Source of the DNA: Selaginella moellendorffii
Taxonomy: Eukaryota > Streptophyta > Lycopodiopsida > Selaginellales > Selaginellaceae
Assembly (NCBI RefSeq): GCF_000143415.4
Contig: NW_003314312.1
Location: 69,159-133,158, forward strand
DNA: 64,000 bases
Reading direction: 5' to 3'
Shown: in pieces, positions 21,311-29,942 of the stretch
Position numbering within the stretch: the first letter of the stretch is position 1
How the letters are laid out: every line of letters begins with the position of its first letter
Notes under the pieces: generated by a model
What the model was told of the DNA's origin: nothing
The model's input: only the letters and a program-made list of their open reading frames with translations
Database searches by the model: none
Translations under genes and position numbers: made by a program

Positions 21311-23023
21311 ATGGAGGTTGACGCTAAGCAGCTTCATAGTGCTCTTAGCGGCCGCTACACGGACTTCAGCCGAGGCTGGCACGAAGCTGTCCCATGGCCG
21401 GAGCTCCTCGACTCGCGCCCCTCTTTCTGCTGCCTAGGCCGGCCGTCCGTGGCTCTCATTACAGGTATGCTCCGCCGGTGCTTCAATTACAAAGACTTGG
21501 TGCTCACTGGTAGCCTGGGGGGAAAGTCTCACCTTTTAGCCATGGCCGTCTGTGAGCACTACCAAAGCGGCCTCCAGGAGACCCATCGCATCGTCGCGCT
21601 CTTATTCCACGACGAGGTGCCCACCAGCCCGTCCGCCGCTCTGGAGCTTGTGATTCGGGCCCTGCTGCTAGCCTATGCGGACGACGAGGGCAGGATGCGG
21701 GTGATTCTCGATCTTCGCAGCTGGCAGCATGTGGGATCGTTTTTGATGTTTAACCGCCCGGTCCTCGTGGTTGACCGGTGGGAGGAAATAGAGCTTGGCA
21801 ATGGCGAAGTCCACCGCCGCATGGTGGAGCTGCTAAGGATGACAACCTTTCTCAAGTGCGTGAACTGTTCCAGCTCGCAGGCGCGGCACATGTTTAACGA
21901 TCCAACCGAGTTCTACAACGTTTTCAGTCCCGACGAGACACTCCAGTACCTTGGGAAGTGGCTGGACATCAAGAGAATTGATGAAGAGCTGCTTCGACGG
22001 GTGATGTGCGTCACAGGTGGCCTCCCGCTCTTCGTGTGGTACTTTGTGGAATCCATCATGCAAGCCAACAACAAAGGATCCTCATCGTCATCGTCATCTG
22101 GCTCACAATTGTTGGACTGGCGAGCAGCAGTGCGTGGGTTCATGCAAAAAGAATGGGTGGCGAAGATGCGGACGACGATTGCCAGCTGCGAGGACACTAG
22201 CCGGTTCGCGCGGTTCGTGAGCTTTGGACTGCAGGCAAACACGGGGCACTGCTCCGATATCGACATCCGTTTCCTCGTTCGGGATTCCAAGTGGGTGCTT
22301 CACCCCGTCTCGGACTACGCCAGGGACATTTACTGGACGTGCCTGCAACGAAGGAAGCTGCTGCATAAGTGTGAACCTGTGTTATGCAATGCTGTGTATG
22401 ATTCACTGAGGGACGTGCATGGGAATACAGACCGGTTCGAGTGGCTGCTCAAAAAGCTAATCATCGGGGCATTCGAAGATACGCCTATCTTTCCTCAGCG
22501 CTTGACGCGCTCGAGACAGTATCAGCCGCTGGAGCTCTTTTGCGACAAGATCGACGGCAGAGTGTCGGGGGTAAAGGCGTACGCTCCAGAAGCAGACACC
22601 AGTCTACCGTTAGTAGACTTTGTGGTGAAAAAAGGCAGCTCTCGGGAACCCGGGGAAGAAATAACACTGGGAAGGATATCGGCTGGTTCATATGCTTACG
22701 GAAGTGATGATCTTGTTCATAGGTTGCCCGGTGACAACATTTGGACGCCAGCAGCAGCAAAGGCATGCAAGTGGAAATTTGTGTGGATTCTGCTGCCATG
22801 GCAGATCCAGGGGTTTACGCCGCGGACGCACTCCTTCCTCGGGGGTGCGATGGAGGAGATTGCGGTGGGCTTGGACGACGTTGCAAAGCACTTGAGAGGG
22901 ACTTCGCATGATCCTGTGTCTAACGTAATCGACGACTATATCGCTGCGGTAAGGCGTACCTTTTCCTCCTCACTAAAAACTGAATGCCTCCTTGTTTTAC
23001 AGATGCGAAGACTGATTTTCTAG
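21311..23023 (+). CDS. P-loop NTPase-like protein (Crinkler/STAND-like), unknown function
   Basis: Starting from the ATG at 21311 the frame runs 570 codons to the stop at 23,021-23,023. A degenerate Walker A (TGSLGGKSHLL, residues about 66-76) is followed by a Walker B strand (VLVVDRWEE, about 151-159) and a GGLPLFVWYF motif near residue 235 like the GLPL region of STAND ATPases. The layout recalls the NTPase module of Crinkler-type proteins, but I am not sure of the family. A 54-bp stretch (22,949-23,002) has perfect intron ends (GCG|GTAAGG..TTTTACAG) yet is open and a multiple of three. The product is therefore 552 residues if spliced and 570 if retained. The gene is GC-rich, unlike the AT-rich DNA to its left. 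An upstream in-frame extension to 21,116 would start with TTG and is not used. Confidence 0.65.
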   Translation: MEVDAKQLHSALSGRYTDFSRGWHEAVPWPELLDSRPSFCCLGRPSVALITGMLRRCFNYKDLVLTGSLGGKSHLLAMAVCEHYQSGLQETHRIVALLFHDEVPTSPSAALELVIRALLLAYADDEGRMRVILDLRSWQHVGSFLMFNRPVLVVDRWEEIELGNGEVHRRMVELLRMTTFLKCVNCSSSQARHMFNDPTEFYNVFSPDETLQYLGKWLDIKRIDEELLRRVMCVTGGLPLFVWYFVESIMQANNKGSSSSSSSGSQLLDWRAAVRGFMQKEWVAKMRTTIASCEDTSRFARFVSFGLQANTGHCSDIDIRFLVRDSKWVLHPVSDYARDIYWTCLQRRKLLHKCEPVLCNAVYDSLRDVHGNTDRFEWLLKKLIIGAFEDTPIFPQRLTRSRQYQPLELFCDKIDGRVSGVKAYAPEADTSLPLVDFVVKKGSSREPGEEITLGRISAGSYAYGSDDLVHRLPGDNIWTPAAAKACKWKFVWILLPWQIQGFTPRTHSFLGGAMEEIAVGLDDVAKHLRGTSHDPVSNVIDDYIAAVRRTFSSSLKTECLLVLQMRRLIF

Positions 23024-23480
23024 CTTTAACAAGTATACTGCACATCATATTCAATGTAAAATTTGGCAGCATATGTTTATCATGGATTTTGCATTCTTGA
23101 TATGATAAGTAATTATTTGTGTTGTGATCGTGCTGTATAGCAAAAGTGAACATCTTGGCATTTACATTGTTAGTCCAAGAGATATCCTCCACCTTTCAAG
23201 ATCAAACCAAGAGACTATCTGGACGTAAGCATTATTTTTTTTATATGGCATTGTGAAGTTATCAAAGCTATTCCAAACAAGGACAATTCACAGTGCTGCC
23301 CTTGCAGCTCGACTTTTTCACATCTGGTCTGTCTTCGACTACGTAGTTGATCGATACCTCCTCTATCACTTCTTGTCAAAATCTGGCTTTGGTACCTTGG
23401 CATCCAAAGCTTTGTTATTTATCTGGTTGACAGTTAAATCAAGTCGAATACACAGACAGAAACTAGCAAAAAATGGATGC

Positions 23481-25401
23481 CTATCTACAGCAAAACCTTG
23501 AGTATCTGACCTTCGTGACACACGCTTTAAACGTGTCGCTGTTGTACTCAATCCGGATTTTCTCGACTTCCTTGCAGATTGTTCTGAAAGAGGGTCTTTT
23601 TCTAGGATCATCGTGCCAACATTCCTCAATTAAACTACACAAAAGGCATAACTTTGATCACTTCAGGATGCAATCGAAGGGAAAAGCACAAAAAACCGAC
23701 TTACTCTTTGAGGCCTTCAGGATAGTATCTTGGTTTAATCTTGAAAGGCGGTCTCTTTCCGTCCGCATAGCTCTTAGCAACTTCTTCTTCACCGAGTTTA
23801 GGAAATGGAGGAACTCCTTCCATCATCTGGAAGCTCAAAAACTTCAGCTCCTTGAACAAGTAACAAAGCATACCTCTTGGACAATCAATGCAAACGAGAA
23901 GACGTCCACTTTGCTGTCATAGTCTTCACAACGATACAGCTCAGGTGCCATGTATCGCCCTGACATAAGTAGAAAAACTATTCACGACTTCAATGCATCT
24001 TTTAAGTTACTCGTACCAGAATCTGGAACAAATTGCCGGTCATTGAATGCATACTTTGTGAATGCGAAGTCCGTGATTTTCAAATGCCCTGCCTTGTCAC
24101 GCAACAAGTTACTGATACCTTAGTTGGAGTGAGAAATATTAAGATCATGTGTCGGAAAGCAAATGGTCGAGATGAACCTGGGCTTCAAGTTGCTGTGAAT
24201 GACAGGCTCCGGTTTAAACTCATGCACATAGTTCAATCCCCTGCACGAACAGAGCGTATAAGAAAGAAAAGCTGATAACTTAGATCGACACAATGCTAAG
24301 ATCACCTCGCAATGTCCAAGGCGAATTTGAGCGCCTTCTTGGGCTTGAGGGGCTTTCCTTTCTTCTTCATGTATGATTGGAGATCTCCCTGCTTTGCGGA
24401 AAGAAAATGTTCTCAGAATATCTATCGCCAAATGAAAACGAGTATAAACCTTTGGGAGATGCTCCATCACAAGCATGACGGGAATGCTCTGTGTAACAGC
24501 ACCGAGAAACTGGACCACATTCGGGTGCCGAAGCATCAAGGCTAGAGAGAGCTCGTTGATAAACTCCTTTCTGAAAAGCGTTGGATCAAAAGCAGGATAA
24601 GCAAAGTACAGGGATCTAATACGTACAGCTTGTCATCTCCTGTTTTCGTGTCGATCGAGATGACTTTTACAAAAACTTTGGTTCCTCGCCACTTTCCAAT
24701 CGTGAAGGAATCCTGCCAACCAAACGCAACGCACTTTAGTCTATAGTTAAAAAATGAGACAAAATACCTCGCTTGACACTGAGAGCTCCTCTCGATCGAT
24801 TTCATACTCGGGAACACTGTAGGAATTGGAAACTCTCATCGGAGAAGTATCCTGTGAATTCCAATGCAGGTGGTGAGTGAATTCGCGAGAGAAAACGCAA
24901 AGAGCAAAAGAGCTTACTGGCAATTGCGCACCGTGGGCGAGTAGAATTTGCGACACTTCATCGCATTTATAGTGCTCAGCATCCGCCAGAGGCTGCGATA
25001 AAAGCGAACCAAAAAAAGAGTTTCATGACAAGAAAGAAACAAAGAGGAAGAAAAGGACAGTAAGATCTTACAGTGCTTCCCCATCGATCTCTCGCATTTA
25101 CATCAGCTCCCTCGGCGATGAGAAGCTCCACAGTCTCTTTCTTCCCCTCGCAAGCCGCCACATGAAGCGCGGTCCTGCTATCGAAATCCGTGCTATTCAC
25201 ATCCATGCCCTTGCCGAGAAGCGCTCTCACTCCAGCCACATCGCCCAGCGAGGCGCTCCACAGCAGCTGGATCACATCGCGCGAGGCATCGTCATCCCCA
25301 GCGCCGCTCTCCATGTCGCCGCTATTGTCCGCTGTTCTTGACTCGCCGGATCCCTCCGGCGCCATGGACGACTGGCGCCCCAAATATCGGATCACTGCCA
25401 T
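23481..25401 (-). CDS. Ankyrin-repeat, Raf/ILK-like protein kinase with altered catalytic residues
   Basis: Eleven exons, complement(23481..23634, 23705..23826, 23874..23959, 24017..24111, 24178..24240, 24306..24388, 24450..24570, 24627..24712, 24768..24851, 24918..24992, 25072..25401), give 432 residues with all phases consistent. Residues about 45-135 form ankyrin repeats (DSRTALHVAACEGK, ADVNARDRWGST). The kinase domain follows, with the ATP lysine in VFVKV (about 179) but no Gly-rich loop consensus. The catalytic loop reads H275-S-N277 instead of HRD, and the DFG position reads D295-F-A297. RYMAPELY, DVFSFALIVQEM and IEECWHDDPRKRPSF are well conserved. It belongs to the plant ankyrin/integrin-linked-kinase-like Raf group, in which several members deviate at HRD. 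It is probably a pseudokinase or scaffold in signalling. Confidence 0.88.
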
Positions 25402-25767
25402 GGCGAGCTAGCGAGCTCCTGCGCGGAAGGAATGCCCTGGACTGGATCAATCAAGCACGTTGCCGGTGATACTCACAGATCCGGGAGCCCTGGGAGGGAT
25501 TCCCTGCTTGACGCGGCTCACAAAACGAAAACGCGGTCACTTGCCCCCGCTTGCCGCTTTCCACCGTCCACGCAAATCTTTCAATGAATTTTCTAAGCTA
25601 GCCCGTGCGAATATTCCTACACGTTGCGAATATTCCAGTAATATTCTTTAATTTATTTTCAAAAACCTTAAAGCGACCGAATTAATCTTTAATAATTTAC
25701 TTTATCCTTTTAGAAACCTAAAAGAAATTTTAAAGTTAGTGTGAGAACCCTAATCCAGAGCATATGC
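25402..25767. other. Spacer between kinase start and PPR stop
   Basis: Holds the kinase 5' UTR and promoter. AT-rich sequence from about 25,580 leads into the truncated 3' end of the PPR gene. Telo-box-like GAACCCTAAT occurs near 25,746. No gene seen. Confidence 0.45.
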
Positions 25768-27510
25768 TCATATTTGAATTTGAATTTTAGGGTATCCTCT
25801 TCGGGCTAGAAGATCAAGCATACAACCATAGTGTTGCGGCGATGGACTAATCCCATAGTCGGCCTTCATGCTCACCAAGTGTTCCCAGCCTTGCTGGAGA
25901 AGCCCCGCGTGGCTAAATGCAAACAAGAGGCACGTAAAGCTCACCTCGTCTGGAGCATGGCCTTGGAGCTGCATCGATCTGAAAAGCCCCTCGGCATCGC
26001 CAAAATGCCCGTTCTGGGCATACGCTGCGACCATCGCTGTGTAGGAGACCAAGTTCCTCTGGCTCTCCATCGCGTCGAAGATCTCCCTGGCCGCTTCCAC
26101 GCTCCCGCACCGCCCAAACATTCCAATGCTCCCGTTTTGCAGATCCAAGCTCTGATGATCGAGAGTACTATGCACGGCTTTGGCAATTGCCAGAGATCCC
26201 AGGCAAGAACACGCTTCCAGCGCCGCGAGCATCGTGATCTTGTTGGGCGTCACGCCTTCCAGATCCATTTCTCTGAAAATCTCGAGCGCTGGCCTCCCTT
26301 GACCGTTTCGCGCGAATGCCGCCAACATCGCCGTCCACAGCACGACGTCTTTCTTTGAAGAAACTATGCCATCGAATATCTCTCTGGCATCGCCGGCTCT
26401 TCCCAGCCGGCCGTACAACTGGATGAGCCCCGTGGCTACAACCACATCGGGCCCCTGTACGGCGTGGCGGAGCCGCTGGAGTAGCTCCTCCGCCGCGGCG
26501 CCGCTGCCCATCACCGCCACGAATGTCACCCTGTTGGGCTTGATCCCCTCGCAATCCATCCGGTGGAAGAGATCTATGGCCTCGCTGACGTGATCGCAGG
26601 CCGCGAGCGCCGAGTTCCACGACACGATGTCGCCCTCGCCGGCGATTCGATCGAAAACGGCCCTGGCATCGCGCGCGCTACCGCATTTGCCATAGGCGTT
26701 CACGAGAGAATTCGCGATGGCAAGGTCGCGATCGAGCCCCAGCTCCGCGATCAGGGCGTGGATCTCGTGGGCGCGATCCAGAGCGGCCATCGCCGCGCAG
26801 GAATCCAGCGCCGCCAGGAAAGTGATCTTGTCCGCCCTGGCGCCGGCGTGGATCATCTCCCGGAACAAGGCGATTGCCTCGCGGGGATGCCCATTGCGGG
26901 AAAATGCCGCGATCATCATGTTCCACGAAAAAACGTTCTTGAATGGGATCTGATCGAAGCAGGAGTGCGCAAGATCCACGCGGCCGATGTTTCCATACAT
27001 CTGGACAAGAAGATTTCCCAAGAAACTGTCGCTACCATGGCCGCTCCGGCGGATGTGATCGTGGACGCAAGTGCCCAGGCGGAGATCTTTCCCGCACGAC
27101 CGGAGAATTGGCGCGTAGATCGCTGAGTCCTTCTTGATGTCCCCGCACACCAGCCCATCCAGCTTCCCCTCCAAATCTCTCGCAAGATCACCTTCTCTTT
27201 CTTCTTCATCGTCTAGCTCTCGTTCTTGGGGATCTTGCCTCGATGAAACCTCTTCTTTGTTGATTGATTTCTTCTTCTTGGGCTTTCGGTTGGGTCGATC
27301 CCCACGAATCTCCTGGCTCTTGCGCTGCTGCTGCTGGTGCCTGTGGATCGGTCGCTTGAGCTGCTGCTGCTGGATCTGGAGCTTGTGCTGGAGCTCCTCC
27401 TCGCGGAGGATGCGATCGAAGGCCGCCTTGCGATCCGCGGGCAATGGCACCGCAGCCGGACGCCTCAAGGAAATGCCCGGATCCGCAGAGAATGTGGGTG
27501 GATTTCCCAT
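25768..27510 (-). CDS. PLS-type pentatricopeptide repeat protein lacking a complete E/DYW end
   Basis: A single-exon frame of 580 residues. The first 100 residues are a low-complexity Gln/Lys/Arg/Glu region without PPRs. From about residue 130 there is a series of PPR motifs such as LGNLLVQMYGNIGRVDLAHS, NVFSWNMMIAAFSRNG and VVLWTAMLAAFARNG. Such proteins bind organelle RNA, usually for C-to-U editing or processing. The final motif HYGCMLDLLARRGY, which normally leads into the E domain, is followed at once by PKIQIQI and a stop encoded by AT-rich sequence. The E and DYW domains are therefore missing and the 3' end looks truncated. A telo-box lies about 20-30 bp upstream of the ATG (27,533-27,541). 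Confidence 0.85.
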   Translation of the reverse strand: MGNPPTFSADPGISLRRPAAVPLPADRKAAFDRILREEELQHKLQIQQQQLKRPIHRHQQQQRKSQEIRGDRPNRKPKKKKSINKEEVSSRQDPQERELDDEEEREGDLARDLEGKLDGLVCGDIKKDSAIYAPILRSCGKDLRLGTCVHDHIRRSGHGSDSFLGNLLVQMYGNIGRVDLAHSCFDQIPFKNVFSWNMMIAAFSRNGHPREAIALFREMIHAGARADKITFLAALDSCAAMAALDRAHEIHALIAELGLDRDLAIANSLVNAYGKCGSARDARAVFDRIAGEGDIVSWNSALAACDHVSEAIDLFHRMDCEGIKPNRVTFVAVMGSGAAAEELLQRLRHAVQGPDVVVATGLIQLYGRLGRAGDAREIFDGIVSSKKDVVLWTAMLAAFARNGQGRPALEIFREMDLEGVTPNKITMLAALEACSCLGSLAIAKAVHSTLDHQSLDLQNGSIGMFGRCGSVEAAREIFDAMESQRNLVSYTAMVAAYAQNGHFGDAEGLFRSMQLQGHAPDEVSFTCLLFAFSHAGLLQQGWEHLVSMKADYGISPSPQHYGCMLDLLARRGYPKIQIQI

Positions 27511-27690
27511 GCCCTAGTTCTCTCGAGCATTGTAAACCCTAATTTTTGAAAACTATTCTAGCATATTCGATCTTACCCTTATCGTTCTCGCGAAGAACCC
27601 TAATAGTTTCCCATCGATTGTCTTGAGATCGAGCCGATCGATCAATCGATCTCGAAAGAATTCAAAAAGAATCCCACCTCGATCCCGCAA

Positions 27691-29577
27691 TCAAAAGTTG
27701 TCGAATTCATCCACCGGCTGCGCTCCATCCTCGCCCGCCTTGAACAGCTCCAAGTGCTCGATCGCCTTGGGCAAGATCTCGCGCACCGCGGGGATTTGCA
27801 TGAGCGAGCTCCGCGACGCCGCCTCCATCGCCTTGAGCACGTCCGGCGACTTGAGCGCCGGGTGATCGCCCGCATTGATCGTGAGGTTGCACAGCAGCAC
27901 CACCGGTTGATACGCCGACTCTGGGAAATACGTAAGCTGGACGAGATGGCTCGCGCCATTCGCCTCGAGGATACTCCTCGAGTGTTGATCCTTGAGATAG
28001 TTCTCCGCCACCGTGAACTTGAGCAGCGCCGCCGCCGCCTCCGACGCCACCGTGATCTCCCTCGCGAGCTGGTCCGTGATGGGCTTGACGATGTGCGTCT
28101 CCTTGCTTGGAAAGATCCTGGCCAGGCACCCGATGGCTCTCATCGCCGGGATCTGGACGTCGGGATCGTCGGACTGGATCACCTTGAGCAGCTGCTCGAT
28201 CACCGCTCTCACCGCCGGGGATGTCATCTTGAAGGCCGCCCGCCGGAGCTCCTGGTCGTGCTCCGCCACCGCCGCGATCTCACACACCGCCATCACCGCG
28301 TTCTTCTGGACCTCGCCTTCCTTCTCCATGAGCTTGGCGAAGCACAGCAGCGCCCGTGTGTCCGTGATGCTCTTGCAGTTCTTGATGTTGTTGGTGGCCA
28401 GCTTCCAGAGCGCTCGCAGCACCTCGGCTCTCATCTGGTAGATCACCTCCGGGTCTTCGTGCTCGCGCTCGCGCTTCTCCCGCAGCGAGGAGCCGTGGTA
28501 GTAGGACTTCCCGTTCTCGGAGCTGTGCGTCCGTGCGTGAGAATTCGGAGCTCTCGTCGTCGTCCCCAGCGACGCCACCCGGCCCGAAGGCTTGTCTTCC
28601 GAATGCTGCTGCCCGCCACCGCCACCGCCACCTTCCTCGTGCCATGGCTTCCCGGGAGATCCCAAAGACCGGCTCTGCTGCGCCATCCTCGTCTTCACCA
28701 CCGTGTGCATGCTCGTCTTGGACGTCTCATCGATGGTGTCGTTGATGAGCGCCACCAGCAGCCGGATCCCCTGCGCGTTCCCAAACGCGCTGCGAGCGTC
28801 CGTGTCGTGCGAAACAATCGCCGCTATCGCTCGAGCCGCTTGCGTCTGGACTTTCACCGGCGCCACCGAGAGGACGTGGACGAAAGCTTGGATCGCCCCG
28901 GCCTTGACGATCTCTTGGGCTCGCTGCTGGTCGCGAGCTAGCTCTCCCAGAGCTTTCGCGGCGTTCTCCTGCCCAGCCGGGGTGCCTTCCTGGAGTAGCT
29001 TCATGAGAGGAGGCAGGCCACCCTCGTCGATGATGATCTTCCCATTTCTCTCGTTGTCCTGCGCTAGCGACGCTAGCGTGCTCGCGGCATCAGCCTTGTC
29101 TTCCGCAATTCCTGCCTGGACCCGGGCGATTTGCTGCCAGATCATAGCCAGGATGGGATCGTTGGCAGCAATCGGGGGCATTCCACCCAAGTCGTCGCGG
29201 CCGGACGAGATCGTGAGCAGCCAGTTGAGATCTTCCGTGGTGCTGAGCAGCAGGCGATTGATCTTCTGGAAATCCGTGGCGGACGTGATGGTGATGACGC
29301 GCTTGAGAACGCCGCCCTTCTTACACTTCCTTACCAGCGCCAGCGTCTTCTCCATCGTCTTCTTTGCCTCGTCCATCATCCGCCGGGTAGGATGCTCGTA
29401 GAACGCGCCCGCGGGATTCGTGGAGAGCCGCGCGGCCTTGCGGAGCAATTTCCCGATCTTCTCCACTGTGGTGCCAATGTCGCTGCATTCCTGCTTGAAC
29501 GAATCGGCCTCCTCTGTCGCGCGCTTCACCGCCTCGGTCAGCTGGATGGGTTGCCGCAAGTAATCTCGCCCTTCCAT
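27691..29577 (-). CDS. Armadillo-repeat-only (ARO-type) protein
   Basis: A single-exon frame of 628 residues from the ATG at 29577; a longer upstream extension would start at TTG. The N-terminal helical region (PIQLTEAVKRATEEADSFKQ, LRKAARLSTNPAGAFYEHPT) matches plant ARO proteins. Armadillo repeats follow (DAASTLASLAQDNERN, GLPPLMKLLQEG, GQENAAKALGELARD, KNAVMAVCEIAAVAEHDQEL). A low-complexity Gly/His/Ser linker lies between the two armadillo blocks (about residues 305-360). In angiosperms ARO proteins act at the plasma membrane in polarised tip growth with ROP GTPases; a similar role here is inference. The PPR gene follows 180 bp downstream on the same strand. Confidence 0.87.
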   Translation of the reverse strand: MEGRDYLRQPIQLTEAVKRATEEADSFKQECSDIGTTVEKIGKLLRKAARLSTNPAGAFYEHPTRRMMDEAKKTMEKTLALVRKCKKGGVLKRVITITSATDFQKINRLLLSTTEDLNWLLTISSGRDDLGGMPPIAANDPILAMIWQQIARVQAGIAEDKADAASTLASLAQDNERNGKIIIDEGGLPPLMKLLQEGTPAGQENAAKALGELARDQQRAQEIVKAGAIQAFVHVLSVAPVKVQTQAARAIAAIVSHDTDARSAFGNAQGIRLLVALINDTIDETSKTSMHTVVKTRMAQQSRSLGSPGKPWHEEGGGGGGGQQHSEDKPSGRVASLGTTTRAPNSHARTHSSENGKSYYHGSSLREKREREHEDPEVIYQMRAEVLRALWKLATNNIKNCKSITDTRALLCFAKLMEKEGEVQKNAVMAVCEIAAVAEHDQELRRAAFKMTSPAVRAVIEQLLKVIQSDDPDVQIPAMRAIGCLARIFPSKETHIVKPITDQLAREITVASEAAAALLKFTVAENYLKDQHSRSILEANGASHLVQLTYFPESAYQPVVLLCNLTINAGDHPALKSPDVLKAMEAASRSSLMQIPAVREILPKAIEHLELFKAGEDGAQPVDEFDNF

Positions 29578-29942
29578 CCCTCCCGCTCGAGAGAATCCAG
29601 ATGACCTAGCACCGCATTGGATCTTTCTCGCCGTTGAGCGAGATCGCCTGGAATTCCTACAGTAGACCCTGATTCCGTCGCGTCCACGCCGCCGGGTCGA
29701 CAATCACCTGGAAAGATTGGCTCGCGCTTCGCCGATCGAAGCCGCTAAGAAATCGCTATGGCGCGCCCAGAGATCGAAAGGAAGAGACAAGGCGTCCAAC
29801 GCCACACACCAATGCGCGCACAGAGGGAGGAACTAGTCATCCCTCACACTCCCTCTTGGGCGTACGGCAGGTACGGCAAACCCCATGGACATTCCGTGCC
29901 AGCTCAGCTCTCCATTCCGACCCACATGGCATAGCTCAATCG
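29578..29942. other. Spacer upstream of ARO gene / 3' end of TAF1B
   Basis: Contains the ARO 5' leader and promoter and the 3' UTR of TAF1B. No other gene recognised. Confidence 0.45.
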
